DNA from: Sinomonas sp. P10A9
GTDB taxonomy: Bacteria; Actinomycetota; Actinomycetes; Actinomycetales; Micrococcaceae
DNA: 64,000 bases
Reading direction: 5' to 3'
Assembly (NCBI RefSeq): GCF_041022165.1
Contig: NZ_CP163302.1
Location: forward strand, 4,030,001-4,094,000
The position numbers and the translations under genes are program-made. Positions 16,169-24,383 of this stretch are shown piece by piece. Below the pieces are notes generated by a model. The model saw nothing but the letters and a program-made list of their open reading frames with translations, did no database searches and was not told the DNA's origin. How positions within the stretch are numbered: position 1 is the stretch's first letter; every line of letters begins with the position of its first letter.

Positions 16169-17266
16169 TCAGAAACTGGAATTCCGCGCGAGTCCGAGGA
16201 GCTGGTCCTTCGTCTGATCCGCCGTGGGCCCGGTCGGGGAGATGAGGACCTGGGCAACGAAGATCGCCATGTTCTGGCCCTTGGCGACCTCGAGCATGAG
16301 GATGGTGATCGGCACGTCGCCGACGGGCCGCAGGGACTTCGGCCCCGCAGCCTCCGACCTCGTCACGAGGATGGCCTTGTCCCCCACGCCCTCGATCGAC
16401 TGGCCGTCAGGGGGCAGCGCACCTGTGAGCATGGATGCCCCGCCTTGGTGGTACTCGATCGAGAAGATGAGCGAGTCCGGACCGGGGGTGCCCAAGGCGC
16501 CGAACGTGTAACGGCAGCTTCCCTCGCCCGGGAGCGTCTCCGGCGTGGTCGTCGCGCCGAAGGCCTGCTTCACGGCATCGGCCGTCGCGATGGCGCACAC
16601 GGGATTGTTCGTCGACGCCTGCGGGCCCACAGCCGGCGCGGACGGGACGCTGAGCGCGCTGCCGTTGCCCCATCCGGCGTCGACCAGGGCCTGGGCAAGG
16701 GCTCGGGCCGTGGCGTTTCCGTCGGGGACGGGGGTTCCCGCATCCATGGGTGGCATGGCCAGATAGCGGAAGTCGAGGGACTCGTTGCCGCGCACCGCTG
16801 TGAGGATCGTGTTCGCCGACGCCGAGGGTTCGCCGCGGAAGTAGCCCGTCCACTGAAAGCATGCGAAGTCGCCGATACCGGTCACCGGCGCACAATCGGG
16901 CGTCTTCTTCGCCGCGGCGATGTCCGCCGCCGAGGCCGGCGTGGTCAGCGCAACCGAAAGGCCGTTTCCCTTGGCGGACCTGCTGTAGTAGCCGCACAAG
17001 TAGGCCTTGCTGCCGCCCGGCCTCGCCGGCGAATTCGACATCGGCACTTGGCCCGGGTCGACCTTGGCGGCGATCGCCGGGGTGATGAGGTCGCATGCCG
17101 GGTTGCCGCCGCTCGAGGACGAGGACGACGCGGGGTTGTCGGCGCTCGAGGAGGATGAGGAGGACGTCGTCGTCGGCCCGCTCTGACCGCACCCTGCGAG
17201 CAGGAGGGCGAGCGTCCCGACGAGTACGACTCCTGCCCTGGGCAACAGGATCCGATGAGCGCGCAT
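16169..17266 (-). CDS. lipoprotein of unknown function
   Basis: 365 residues from ATG 17266 with a GGAGAA site. Signal peptide MRAHRILLPRAGVVLVGTLA with lipobox LLAGC, then a Ser-rich linker of about 30 residues (SSSSSSSADNPASSSSSSGG). The mature part has two similar halves, each with Cys pairs (ACDLITPAIAAKVDP... YLCGYY... ACFQW and VCAIATADAVKQAFG... SCRYTF), suggesting an internal duplication of a DUF3558-like domain with disulfides. Function unknown; located on the outer face of the membrane. Confidence 0.8.
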   Translation of the reverse strand: MRAHRILLPRAGVVLVGTLALLLAGCGQSGPTTTSSSSSSSADNPASSSSSSGGNPACDLITPAIAAKVDPGQVPMSNSPARPGGSKAYLCGYYSRSAKGNGLSVALTTPASAADIAAAKKTPDCAPVTGIGDFACFQWTGYFRGEPSASANTILTAVRGNESLDFRYLAMPPMDAGTPVPDGNATARALAQALVDAGWGNGSALSVPSAPAVGPQASTNNPVCAIATADAVKQAFGATTTPETLPGEGSCRYTFGALGTPGPDSLIFSIEYHQGGASMLTGALPPDGQSIEGVGDKAILVTRSEAAGPKSLRPVGDVPITILMLEVAKGQNMAIFVAQVLISPTGPTADQTKDQLLGLARNSSF

Positions 17267-17442
17267 GGCTGTTCTCCGCTCTCCGTGGGGCCGCCCGACA
17301 GGCTGCCGGACACCTTGACGGTACGGACCCCATGTGCCCGCGAATAGAGGCGATGTGCCCCGGCCCCCGCGCATCCGGCCCTTGCACGAGCCGCGCGCAG
17401 AGAGTAGGCAGGGAGGACCCACCTACCGCAAGGAGTCCCACC

Positions 17443-18444
17443 ATGCGCTACCGCAAGCTCGGCAGTTCCGACCTTGAGGTCTCGGAGATCTCGCTCGGCT
17501 CGTGGCTCACGTTCTCGGGCGGCATCGAGGAGGAGCACACCCGCGCGTGCACCCAGGCCGCGTTCGACGCCGGGATCAACTTCTTCGACACCGCGAACGT
17601 CTACGGCCGCGGAGCGTCCGAGACAGCCTGGGGCGAGATCCTCTCGAAGCACCCACGCGGCTCGTACATCCTCGCAACGAAGGTGAACGGCCAGATGTCA
17701 GACGACCCGGCGGACCATGGCCTCTCCCCCGCGCAGATCGCCAAGCAGATCGACGCCTCGCTCACGCGGCTCCAGACGGACCACGTGGACCTGTACCAGG
17801 CTCACCGCTTCGACACCGCCGTTCCGATCGAGGACACCGTCGAGGCCTTGCAGAAGGTGGTCGAGCAGGGCAAGGCCCGCTATCTTGGCTTCAGCGAGTG
17901 GACCCCAGAGCAGATCCAGGCCGCGATCGACCTCGCCGGGCCGGGGCTCTTCGTCTCATCGCAGCCGCAGTACTCGATGCTGTGGCAGGCGCCCGAGGCG
18001 GAGGTCTTCCCGCTGTGCACAGCCAATGACATCTCGCAGATCGTCTGGTCCCCGCTCGCGCAGGGCGTGCTCACGGGCAAGTACAAGCCGGGCCAGGGGA
18101 TCCCCGAGGACAGCCGCTTCGCGAGCGACTCCATGAACATGGCCAAGGACCTCCTCCTCAACGACGCGATCCTCGATGCCGTGCAGCGTCTCGTGCCGAT
18201 TGCCGACGGCGCGGGGCTGAGCCTGCCGACCATGGCCCTCGCGTGGGTGCTCCGCCGCACCGAGCTCGCCTCCGCGATCACCGGCGCGTCTCGCCCGGAG
18301 CAGGTGCACACAAACGCGGAGGCTTCCGGCGTCGGACTCACCGACGACGTCCTCGCGGCGATCGACGAGGCCCTCGGCGATGTCCCGGTCAAGAAGCCGA
18401 CCCTCGCCCCAGGCGCACAGGCTGGCGTGCTGCACCGCGCGTGA
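17443..18444 (+). CDS. aldo/keto reductase, potassium-channel beta-subunit-like
   Basis: 333 residues from ATG 17443 with an AAGGAG site. TIM-barrel NADPH oxidoreductase: FFDTANVYGRGASE carries the catalytic Asp/Tyr, LATKVNG the Lys, and DLYQAHRFD the His. The N-terminus YRKLGSSDLEVSEISLGSW and SPLAQGVLTGKY are typical of the AKR6/YghZ-like branch. Likely reduces small aldehydes; substrate not evident. Confidence 0.88.
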   Translation: MRYRKLGSSDLEVSEISLGSWLTFSGGIEEEHTRACTQAAFDAGINFFDTANVYGRGASETAWGEILSKHPRGSYILATKVNGQMSDDPADHGLSPAQIAKQIDASLTRLQTDHVDLYQAHRFDTAVPIEDTVEALQKVVEQGKARYLGFSEWTPEQIQAAIDLAGPGLFVSSQPQYSMLWQAPEAEVFPLCTANDISQIVWSPLAQGVLTGKYKPGQGIPEDSRFASDSMNMAKDLLLNDAILDAVQRLVPIADGAGLSLPTMALAWVLRRTELASAITGASRPEQVHTNAEASGVGLTDDVLAAIDEALGDVPVKKPTLAPGAQAGVLHRA

Positions 18445-18527
18445 GCGCAGGAGGCGAGCGCCCGGCGTCGCCCGAAGCCACGCCTGAGCGCACGAGGCGA
18501 GTGCGCGCCGTCGCCCGCCGCGGCGGG
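18442..18527 (+). repeat. 43-bp imperfect tandem duplication
   Basis: TGAGCGCAGGAGGCGAG at 18442 recurs as TGAGCGCACGAGGCGAG at 18485, with further similarity (GTCGCCCG) later in each unit. The first copy starts with the stop codon of the aldo/keto reductase. The stretch also separates two convergent genes. Confidence 0.65.
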
Positions 18528-18530
18528 ACG

Positions 18531-19355
18531 CTACCTCGTGATCCAGGTACGCGTCACGCCCAGCACGCGTTCGCCGTCGAGATCGGCGAGGGAGGCGCCC
18601 ACGAAGCGGACCGCGGCCTCGGAGGTCTGCCAGCGGAAGCGGTAGGCGTCCGACGTCGCGGCGTCCGCGATCGCGGCCCCTGCCTCCTGCGCCGACTGGG
18701 CCCCGGCGAACGCGCCCGACGAGCGCGAGAGGTAGGCCTCGAGGGGCGCGCCGTACGCGCCGACGTGGGCGGGCCGCTCGACGTTCGCGACGAACTCGCT
18801 CGCCACGGCCGCCGGTTCGACGATGCTCACCTGCACACCGAACTGCTCGGCGACCGGCGCGAGGGACTGCATGAAGCCCTCGACGGCGAACTTCGCGCCG
18901 CAGTACGCGTCGGCGAAAGGCTGGCCGACCGCGCCGCCAACGCTCGTGACGGTCACGATCCGTCCGTGTCCGCGGTCCCGCATCCCGGGCAGCACGAGCT
19001 TGGCCAGATGCACGGGCGCGAGGTAGTTGACCTCGAGCTGGTCCCGGATCACGTCCAGACCGAGCTGCTCAGCGGTGCCCACACAGCCCCTGCCGGCGTT
19101 GTTGACCAGCACGTCGATCCGGCCGTGGTCGGCGACCACGGCGGCAACGAGGGCCTCCGCCGCGGGGTGGTCGACGACGTCGAGCGCCCGGAGGTCAAGC
19201 TCGACGCCAGCCTCCGCCGCGGCCGCGCGGAGTGCGTCGGCCCGGGTGAGGTCACGCATGGTCGCGACCACGGTGAGGCCCCTGCGGGCGAGTTCGACGG
19301 CGGCGTGCAGCCCCATCCCGGACGAGGTTCCTGTGACGAGCGCGACATCAGACAT
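18531..19355 (-). CDS. short-chain dehydrogenase/reductase
   Basis: 274 residues: NAD(P)-binding TGTSSGMGLHAA, VNNAGRGCVG, catalytic Tyr/Lys in YCGAKFAVEG (YxxxK with preceding Ser region TVTSVGGAVG). Classical SDR of the fabG/COG0300 type. It lies 26 bp downstream of the MmyB-like regulator and is probably co-transcribed with it. Physiological substrate unknown. Confidence 0.88.
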   Translation of the reverse strand: MSDVALVTGTSSGMGLHAAVELARRGLTVVATMRDLTRADALRAAAAEAGVELDLRALDVVDHPAAEALVAAVVADHGRIDVLVNNAGRGCVGTAEQLGLDVIRDQLEVNYLAPVHLAKLVLPGMRDRGHGRIVTVTSVGGAVGQPFADAYCGAKFAVEGFMQSLAPVAEQFGVQVSIVEPAAVASEFVANVERPAHVGAYGAPLEAYLSRSSGAFAGAQSAQEAGAAIADAATSDAYRFRWQTSEAAVRFVGASLADLDGERVLGVTRTWITR

Positions 19356-19381
19356 GGCGCCACACTACGCCGGTCACGTGG

Positions 19382-20284
19382 TCAGGCGCCGCTGCGCACG
19401 GGCTCACCGATCCGCTCGGTCGCGGCCCAGCTCGCGAGGAGCTTGAGGGATTCCTCGGACGGCGAGCCGGGCACGGCCGGGTAGACGGTCAGGGTCAGCC
19501 CGGGGTCCTCCTCGAGGGCGAGCGCCTCGAACACCATCTCGAGCTCGCCGACCACGGGATGCCGGAAGTGCTTGCGGCCCGAGTAGTGCCGCCGGACGTT
19601 GTGGCGGGCCCACAGCGAGGCGAACTCCGCGCTGCGCGTGGACAGCTCGCCCACGAGGTCCGCGAGGCCCTTGTCGTGCGGATTACGGCCCGACTCGGTC
19701 CGCAGGAGCGCCACGTTGTTGTTCGCCGCGAGGTTCCAGTCGGGGTAGAACTCCCGGGCACGGGTGTCCAGGAAGATGAACCGGGAGTGGTTCGCCGGGC
19801 GGGCGGGGACGCCCAGCGTCTGGCGGGCCGCGCCGTCGTACATCTGGGAGTAGAGCGCGAAGCCGAGCCGGTTGGCGGCGAGGATGTCCATGCGCCCGTT
19901 GCGCACGAACGCGGGCGCCCCGGTGATGGCGTCGAGCATGAACTGCACGCTCGGCCGGACCGCCTGGCGGGACGCGCGCGGGCGGGACCGCGAAGGGCCC
20001 GCGTTGCGGGCGAGGTCGAAGAGGTGGTCGCGTTCGGCGTCGTCCAGCTGGAGGGCGCGGGCAAGCGCCTCGAGGATGCCCTCCGAGACCCCCGCGAGGT
20101 TCCCCCGCTCGAGCCGCGTGTAGTACTCCACGCTGACCCCCGCGAGCAGCGCAGCCTCCTCGCGCCTGAGGCCCGGCACGCGCCGGTTCGTGCCGTAGAC
20201 CGTGAGTCCGGCCTGCTCCGGAGTGATCTTCGCCCGACGGGTCGCGAGGAAGTCGCGGACCTCCTCGCGGTTCTCTGCTGCCAT
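19382..20284 (-). CDS. XRE regulator with MmyB-like ligand domain
   Basis: 300 residues. The HTH is within 1-75 (VRDFLATRRAKITPEQAGL, VPGLRREEAALLAGVSVEYYTRLERG); the C-terminal two thirds are the MmyB-like domain, including MDILAANRLGFALY and RFIFLDTRAREFYPDW. Such regulators bind fatty-acid-like ligands and usually control a neighbouring oxidoreductase. Here an SDR follows in the same operon and a cupin gene is divergent. The palindrome at 20321-20335 lies 37 bp from its start, consistent with autoregulation. Confidence 0.9.
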   Translation of the reverse strand: MAAENREEVRDFLATRRAKITPEQAGLTVYGTNRRVPGLRREEAALLAGVSVEYYTRLERGNLAGVSEGILEALARALQLDDAERDHLFDLARNAGPSRSRPRASRQAVRPSVQFMLDAITGAPAFVRNGRMDILAANRLGFALYSQMYDGAARQTLGVPARPANHSRFIFLDTRAREFYPDWNLAANNNVALLRTESGRNPHDKGLADLVGELSTRSAEFASLWARHNVRRHYSGRKHFRHPVVGELEMVFEALALEEDPGLTLTVYPAVPGSPSEESLKLLASWAATERIGEPVRSGA

Positions 20285-20320
20285 GGATCCACGCTACGCC
20301 GCGTCCCGCCACGGCTGGGA

Positions 20321-20335
20321 GGTACTGCCAGTACC
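20321..20335. promoter_or_regulatory. operator-like palindrome GGTACTGCCAGTACC
   Basis: Perfect 7-1-7 palindrome in the 258-bp gap between the XRE regulator and the cupin gene. The 13-mer GGGAGGTACTGCC that starts just before it recurs upstream of a different SDR gene at about 41942, which argues for a shared regulator. The rest of the gap shows nothing else clear. Confidence 0.6.
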
Positions 20336-20542
20336 GGTCTCATCAGGGCTCTCCCTCTTCGGCGCGCTCCGGGGTTGCATGGGAGGGTGCTCACCCCGTT
20401 GCCTCCCACCGCTGGACGCACGACGCCGCCCCGCGGCTCCGTTGCGCGCCTCGCCGCACGGCGGGTCGCCGCGCTTCAGAAGCTGGCCCTCAGACCCTGG
20501 GACCTGACCCCTGGTCCCACCCAACCCCTTGGAGGATCCCCC

Positions 20543-20971
20543 ATGGAACTCATTCCCGCCCAGGTTCCCGCCGTTGCCCCGGCATCCCGCTTCACCGGCC
20601 ATGTCGAGGTGACCACCGTCTCCGCGGCGGCCGCGCCCGGGTGGCTCGCCGCCGCCGTCGTGCGCTTCTCCGCCGGCGCCCACACGAATTGGCACGTCCA
20701 CGCGCTCGGCCAGACCCTCTACGTGCTCGAGGGGACCGCGCTCGTGGGGACCCGCGACGGTCGCGTCGTGGCCGCCGGACCCCGCGAGACCGTGCAGTGC
20801 GCCGCGGGCGAGGATCACTGGCACGGCGCGACGGCCGACGCCGCGATGGCGCACCTCGCGATGCTTGCGGGCGACGGCGAGACCGATCCGACCACGTGGC
20901 TCGAGCCGGTCGACGACGCCGCGTACCGGGCGGCCAACGGCACGGAAGAAGCCGCCGCCAACGGCAAGTGA
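20543..20971 (+). CDS. cupin-domain protein
   Basis: 142 residues from ATG 20543 after a TTGGAGG site. Single cupin barrel: metal-ligand motif HTNWHVHALGQTLYVLEG and second motif DHWHGATADAAMAHLAM. The layout is that of carboxymuconolactone-decarboxylase-associated or quercetin-type cupins often paired with SDR genes. Divergent from the XRE-SDR operon, so probably under the same operator. Enzymatic role unknown. Confidence 0.82.
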   Translation: MELIPAQVPAVAPASRFTGHVEVTTVSAAAAPGWLAAAVVRFSAGAHTNWHVHALGQTLYVLEGTALVGTRDGRVVAAGPRETVQCAAGEDHWHGATADAAMAHLAMLAGDGETDPTTWLEPVDDAAYRAANGTEEAAANGK

Positions 20972-21007
20972 CCGAAGGCCCGCGGCCCGGCGCCGCCGCG
21001 CGCGTAA

Positions 21008-21113
21008 CTCCCCAGCTCTAGCCCCGACGAGTGCTCTGACTCGTCCCGACATCCGCGTGATTGCGCGGGTTGAAGGCTAAAGCTGGGGAGCTTCGTCCGT
21101 TAAAGCTGGGGAG
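21008..21113. repeat. structured palindromic element with inner hairpins
   Basis: CTCCCCAGCTCTAGCC (21008-21023) is complementary to GGCTAAAGCTGGGGAG (21075-21090) except for one G-T type position. Two hairpins lie inside: GACGAGT/ACTCGTC (21026-21045) and CCGCG/CGCGG (21053-21068). A third copy TAAAGCTGGGGAG follows at 21101-21113. No coding frame is evident. It could be a termination structure, a dispersed repeat or a small RNA; I cannot decide. Confidence 0.6.
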
Positions 21114-21128
21114 GTCGGAACGTTCGAC

Positions 21129-21198
21129 CCCGGAGATGACCGTCAGAAGGTGACCCTCAGGAGGTGACTCTCGGAACCTAACTCGCCGAAGGTGACTC
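21129..21198. repeat. five degenerate 14-bp tandem repeats
   Basis: Units such as TCAGAAGGTGACCC, TCAGGAGGTGACTC and GCCGAAGGTGACTC repeat with a strict 14-bp period. They lie between the structured element and the monooxygenase promoter. Confidence 0.65.
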
Positions 21199-21287
21199 CC
21201 AAGGGCGGGCCGGGGCGGGGCCGTCGGGCGCGTCCTGCTCACTCAGCCTTGTGGGCTGGCCCACTCCTCGCGTACCATCGATGTGAG

Positions 21288-21320
21288 CGATATTAGAACA
21301 CGCAGTTCTATTATCGAACA
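21288..21320 (+). promoter_or_regulatory. operator upstream of the hydroxybenzoate monooxygenase
   Basis: Arms CGATATTAGAAC (21288-21299) and GTTCTATTATCG (21305-21316) are inverted repeats with 11 of 12 positions paired around a 5-bp centre. The right end, read in reverse (TGTTCGATAATAGAAC, 21320-21305), also resembles the PobR/PcaR type box seen before pcaD. It ends about 50 bp before the gene start, so it could overlap the promoter. Confidence 0.6.
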
Positions 21321-21370
21321 ACCATTCCGATGGCGAGAGGTCGCCACCCCACAGAGAAGTGAGGAAGCCC

Positions 21371-23269
21371 GTGCAGTTCCACCACCACGGCTACGTGTCC
21401 ACGGATCCCAAGGTCCAGCCGGCCGCTGGCGTCGGCCTCAACCGCCCCGAGGATCTCCCCGACGAGGTCGACGTGCTCATCGTCGGCACCGGGCCCGCGG
21501 GCATGATCACCGCAGCGCAGCTCTCGCAGTTCCCCAACGTCAACACCCGGATTATCGAGCGCCGCGGCGGCCGCCTCGAGATCGGCCAGGCGGACGGCAT
21601 CCAGGCCCGCAGCGTCGAGACGTTCCAGGCCTTCGGGTTCGCCCCCGAGATCATCGCCGAGGCCTACCACATCACCGAAATGAACTTCTGGCAGCCGGAC
21701 CCCGAGAACCCCCAGAACATCAAGCGCACCTCGCGCGCGGTGGACGACGAGATGGGGATCAGCGAGTTCCCGCACCTGATCGTGAACCAGGCCCGCGTGC
21801 TCGACTACTTCGCCGAGGTCATGGAGAACTCCCCGACCCGCATGAAGCCGGACTACGGCTGGGAGTTCGTGAGCCTTGAGATCGGCGAGGGCGAGTACCC
21901 CGTCACCGTCAAGCTCGCCGGCACCTCCCAGCATGAGGGCCAGGAGCGCACCGTCAAGGCCAAGTACGTGGTCGGCTCCGACGGCGCACGCAGCAAGGTC
22001 CGCGACGCGATCGGCTGCGAGATGTCCGGCGACCGTGCCAACCACGCGTGGGGCGTCATGGACGTCCTCGCCAACACGGACTTCCCCGACATCCGCACCA
22101 AGTGCGCCATCCAGTCGCACGACGGCGGCAGCATCCTGCACATCCCGCGCGAGGGCGGCTACCTCTTCCGCATGTACGTGGACCTCGGCGTGGTACCGGA
22201 CGACGACAACGGCACGATCCGCGCGACCCCGCTCCAGGAGATCATCGACCGCGCGAACAAGATCCTCCACCCGTACTCGGTGGATGTGAAGAGCGTCGCC
22301 TGGAACAGCGTCTACGAGGTCGGCCACCGCGTCACCCACCGGTTCGACGACGTCCCCACCTCGCAGGCCGGGCAGCGTTCACCGCGCGTCTTCATCACCG
22401 GCGACGCGTGCCACACGCACAGCGCCAAGGCCGGACAGGGCATGAACGTCTCGATGCAGGACGGCTTCAACATCGGCTGGAAGCTCGGCCACGTCCTCGA
22501 GGGCCGCAGCCCCGAAAGCCTCCTGTCCACCTACACGGCCGAGCGCCAGGTGATCGCGCAGAACCTCATCGACTTCGACCGCACGTGGTCCTCGATGATG
22601 GCGAAGAATCCCGAGGACTTCGAGAGCCCCTCGGAGCTCGCGGACTTCTACGTCCGCACCGCCGAGTTCCCGGCCGGATTCATGACCGAGTACCACCCCT
22701 CGGCGATCGTGGGCCAGGCCAAGCACCAGGACCTCGCCACGGGCTTCCCGATGGGCAAGCGCTTCAAGTCCGCCAAGGCCCTGCGCATCTCCGACACCAA
22801 CCCGCTGCACCTCGGCCACCTCGCCCAGGCCGACGGCCGCTGGCGCATCTACGCCTTCGCCGATGCGGCCAAGGCCGGCACGCCGGACTCGGCGATGGCG
22901 AAGTTCGCCGACTGGCTCGCCAACGACCCGGCCTCCCCCGTGGTCTCAACCCCCGAGGGCCTGGACCGCAACGCGTGGTTCGACGTCAAGGCCGTCTACC
23001 AGCAGGACCACCACACCTTCGACCTGAACGATGTCCCCAGCGTGTTCAAGCCGCAGGTGGGCGAGTTCCAGCTCAACGACCTCGAGAATGTCTTCGGCAC
23101 GTACTCCGCCGCGGACATCTTCGAGGAGCGCGGCCTGAGCCGTGACGGCGTGGTCGTGGTGGTCCGCCCGGACCAGTACGTGGCCAACATCGTCCCGCTC
23201 GCCGCAACCGACGAGCTCGGCGCGTTCTTCGCGGGCGTCCTGAAGGGCCATGCGGCCGCTCAGGTCTGA
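21371..23269 (+). CDS. FAD-dependent aromatic hydroxylase, 3-hydroxybenzoate 4-monooxygenase-like
   Basis: 632 residues from GTG 21371, chosen for the GAGGAAG site 4-11 bp upstream; GTG 21359 is an alternative. Group A flavoprotein hydroxylase with the phenol-hydroxylase C-terminal thioredoxin-like domain: dinucleotide motif IVGTGPAGM (about 37-45), DG motif VGSDGARSKVRDAIG and GD motif FITGDACHTHSAKAGQGMN. Length and segments such as RIIERRGGRLEIGQADGI match MobA (3-hydroxybenzoate to protocatechuate) better than phenol hydroxylase. Protocatechuate would enter the beta-ketoadipate route, but the ring-cleavage genes are not in this window. Followed by a strong terminator, so monocistronic. 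Confidence 0.85.
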   Translation: MQFHHHGYVSTDPKVQPAAGVGLNRPEDLPDEVDVLIVGTGPAGMITAAQLSQFPNVNTRIIERRGGRLEIGQADGIQARSVETFQAFGFAPEIIAEAYHITEMNFWQPDPENPQNIKRTSRAVDDEMGISEFPHLIVNQARVLDYFAEVMENSPTRMKPDYGWEFVSLEIGEGEYPVTVKLAGTSQHEGQERTVKAKYVVGSDGARSKVRDAIGCEMSGDRANHAWGVMDVLANTDFPDIRTKCAIQSHDGGSILHIPREGGYLFRMYVDLGVVPDDDNGTIRATPLQEIIDRANKILHPYSVDVKSVAWNSVYEVGHRVTHRFDDVPTSQAGQRSPRVFITGDACHTHSAKAGQGMNVSMQDGFNIGWKLGHVLEGRSPESLLSTYTAERQVIAQNLIDFDRTWSSMMAKNPEDFESPSELADFYVRTAEFPAGFMTEYHPSAIVGQAKHQDLATGFPMGKRFKSAKALRISDTNPLHLGHLAQADGRWRIYAFADAAKAGTPDSAMAKFADWLANDPASPVVSTPEGLDRNAWFDVKAVYQQDHHTFDLNDVPSVFKPQVGEFQLNDLENVFGTYSAADIFEERGLSRDGVVVVVRPDQYVANIVPLAATDELGAFFAGVLKGHAAAQV

Positions 23270-23308
23270 CCAGGTCTGACCAGGAGCCGCTTCAGGCGGC
23301 TGCACGAC

Positions 23309-23348
23309 GGCGAGGGGTCGCCTCCCGCACGGGAGGTGACCCCTCGCC
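23309..23348 (+). terminator. strong hairpin terminator after the monooxygenase
   Basis: GGCGAGGGGTCGCCTCCCG pairs with CGGGAGGTGACCCCTCGCC, a 19-bp stem with one G-T pair and a 2-nt loop. It lies about 40 bp after the stop. No clear U-tract follows. Confidence 0.8.
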
Positions 23349-23481
23349 CGTCCCAGCCCCGAAATAGAGCGCATTCCGGAAGACCGAAAACCTCGTCAAT
23401 TGCCCCGAATTCTGCATTTCAAACATCTTCGAGCAGATGCGGGATTATTTTCCCGCCGGCCTTGCCATCCTACCGCGCGCA

Positions 23482-23528
23482 TGCTTTTCTGAAACCCTCC
23501 ATGCGGAAGTCCCGTAAATAGAAAAGCA
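23482..23528 (+). promoter_or_regulatory. inverted repeat in an AT-richer leader
   Basis: TGCTTTTCT (23482-23490) and AGAAAAGCA (23520-23528) are a perfect 9-bp inverted repeat ending about 30 bp before the next start. A smaller hairpin GCGGGA/TCCCGC lies near 23437-23455. The whole gap 23349-23558 is clearly lower in GC than its surroundings and holds no reading frame I trust. Confidence 0.45.
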
Positions 23529-23558
23529 CATGCCAAACACCCAGCACGGGAGGTTGCC

Positions 23559-24314
23559 ATGCCTGACTCACTCACCGCCGGACTTGCAGAAGTGGCGCGG
23601 TTCGTCCCCCAGCTCCTGCTGTTCCTCGTCATCCTCATCGTGGGCCTGCTCGTGGCCAAGGCGATCGCGAATGGGCTCTCGCGTCTCCTGACCAAGATCG
23701 GATTCGACCGCTGGGTCGAACGGGGCGGCGTGAAGCGCGCCCTCGCCGGGTCCAACCTCGACGCGAGCACCATTGTCTCCAAGATCATCTATTACGCTCT
23801 CGTCCTCTTCGTGCTTCAATTCGCGTTCGGCGTTTTCGGCCCGAATCCAGTCAGCACTCTGCTCGCGGCCATCATCGGATTCCTGCCCAAGGTTGTCGTC
23901 GCGATTATCATCGTGATCGTGAGCGCGGCGATCGCCGCCGCTGTGAAGACGCTCATTCAGGGCTCTCTGGGCGGCCTGTCGTACGGCAAGACGCTCGCCA
24001 ATATCGCGAGCATCTTCATCATCGGCATCGGCATCATCGCCGCCCTCAACCAGGTGGACATCGCGGTCACGGTCACGACCCCCATCCTCATCGCCGTGCT
24101 CGCGGCCATCGTCGGAGTGGTGATCGTGGGAGTGGGCGGCGGCCTCATCAAGCCCATGTCCCAGCGCTGGGAGCGCTACCTCTCCCGCGCCGAGGATGAG
24201 GCCCCGCGCGTCAAGGCGCACGCCGAGGCCGCCCCACCGGCTTCCGAGCAGATTAAGGAAGCGGCCCGCCAGCACATGCCGCCGACCCAGAGCGACGGTG
24301 CCCACCGCTACTGA
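23559..24314 (+). CDS. mechanosensitive-channel-related TM_helix protein
   Basis: 251 residues. Contains two copies of the conserved TM_helix repeat found in CmpX/MscS-related proteins: FVPQLLLFLVILIVGLLVAK followed by LSRLLTKIGFDRWVERGG, and IGFLPKVVVAIIIVIVSAAI followed later by further helices. In all about five membrane segments and a charged cytosolic tail from residue 205. It lacks a full MscS beta domain. Probably involved in osmotic or membrane stress. Begins an apparent operon with the PRC-barrel and LapA genes. Confidence 0.82.
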   Translation: MPDSLTAGLAEVARFVPQLLLFLVILIVGLLVAKAIANGLSRLLTKIGFDRWVERGGVKRALAGSNLDASTIVSKIIYYALVLFVLQFAFGVFGPNPVSTLLAAIIGFLPKVVVAIIIVIVSAAIAAAVKTLIQGSLGGLSYGKTLANIASIFIIGIGIIAALNQVDIAVTVTTPILIAVLAAIVGVVIVGVGGGLIKPMSQRWERYLSRAEDEAPRVKAHAEAAPPASEQIKEAARQHMPPTQSDGAHRY

Positions 24315-24383
24315 GGCGGCCCGCTGCCTCTCACGGAACACGTAACAGATGCAGGCCAGAAGAGCCAGAAGAGGAGAACCACA

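Noticed and set aside
21008..21113. tRNA gene suggested by the cloverleaf-like folding
   Set aside because: No T-loop consensus GTTCRANNC, no CCA-type acceptor geometry, and the arms have the wrong lengths.
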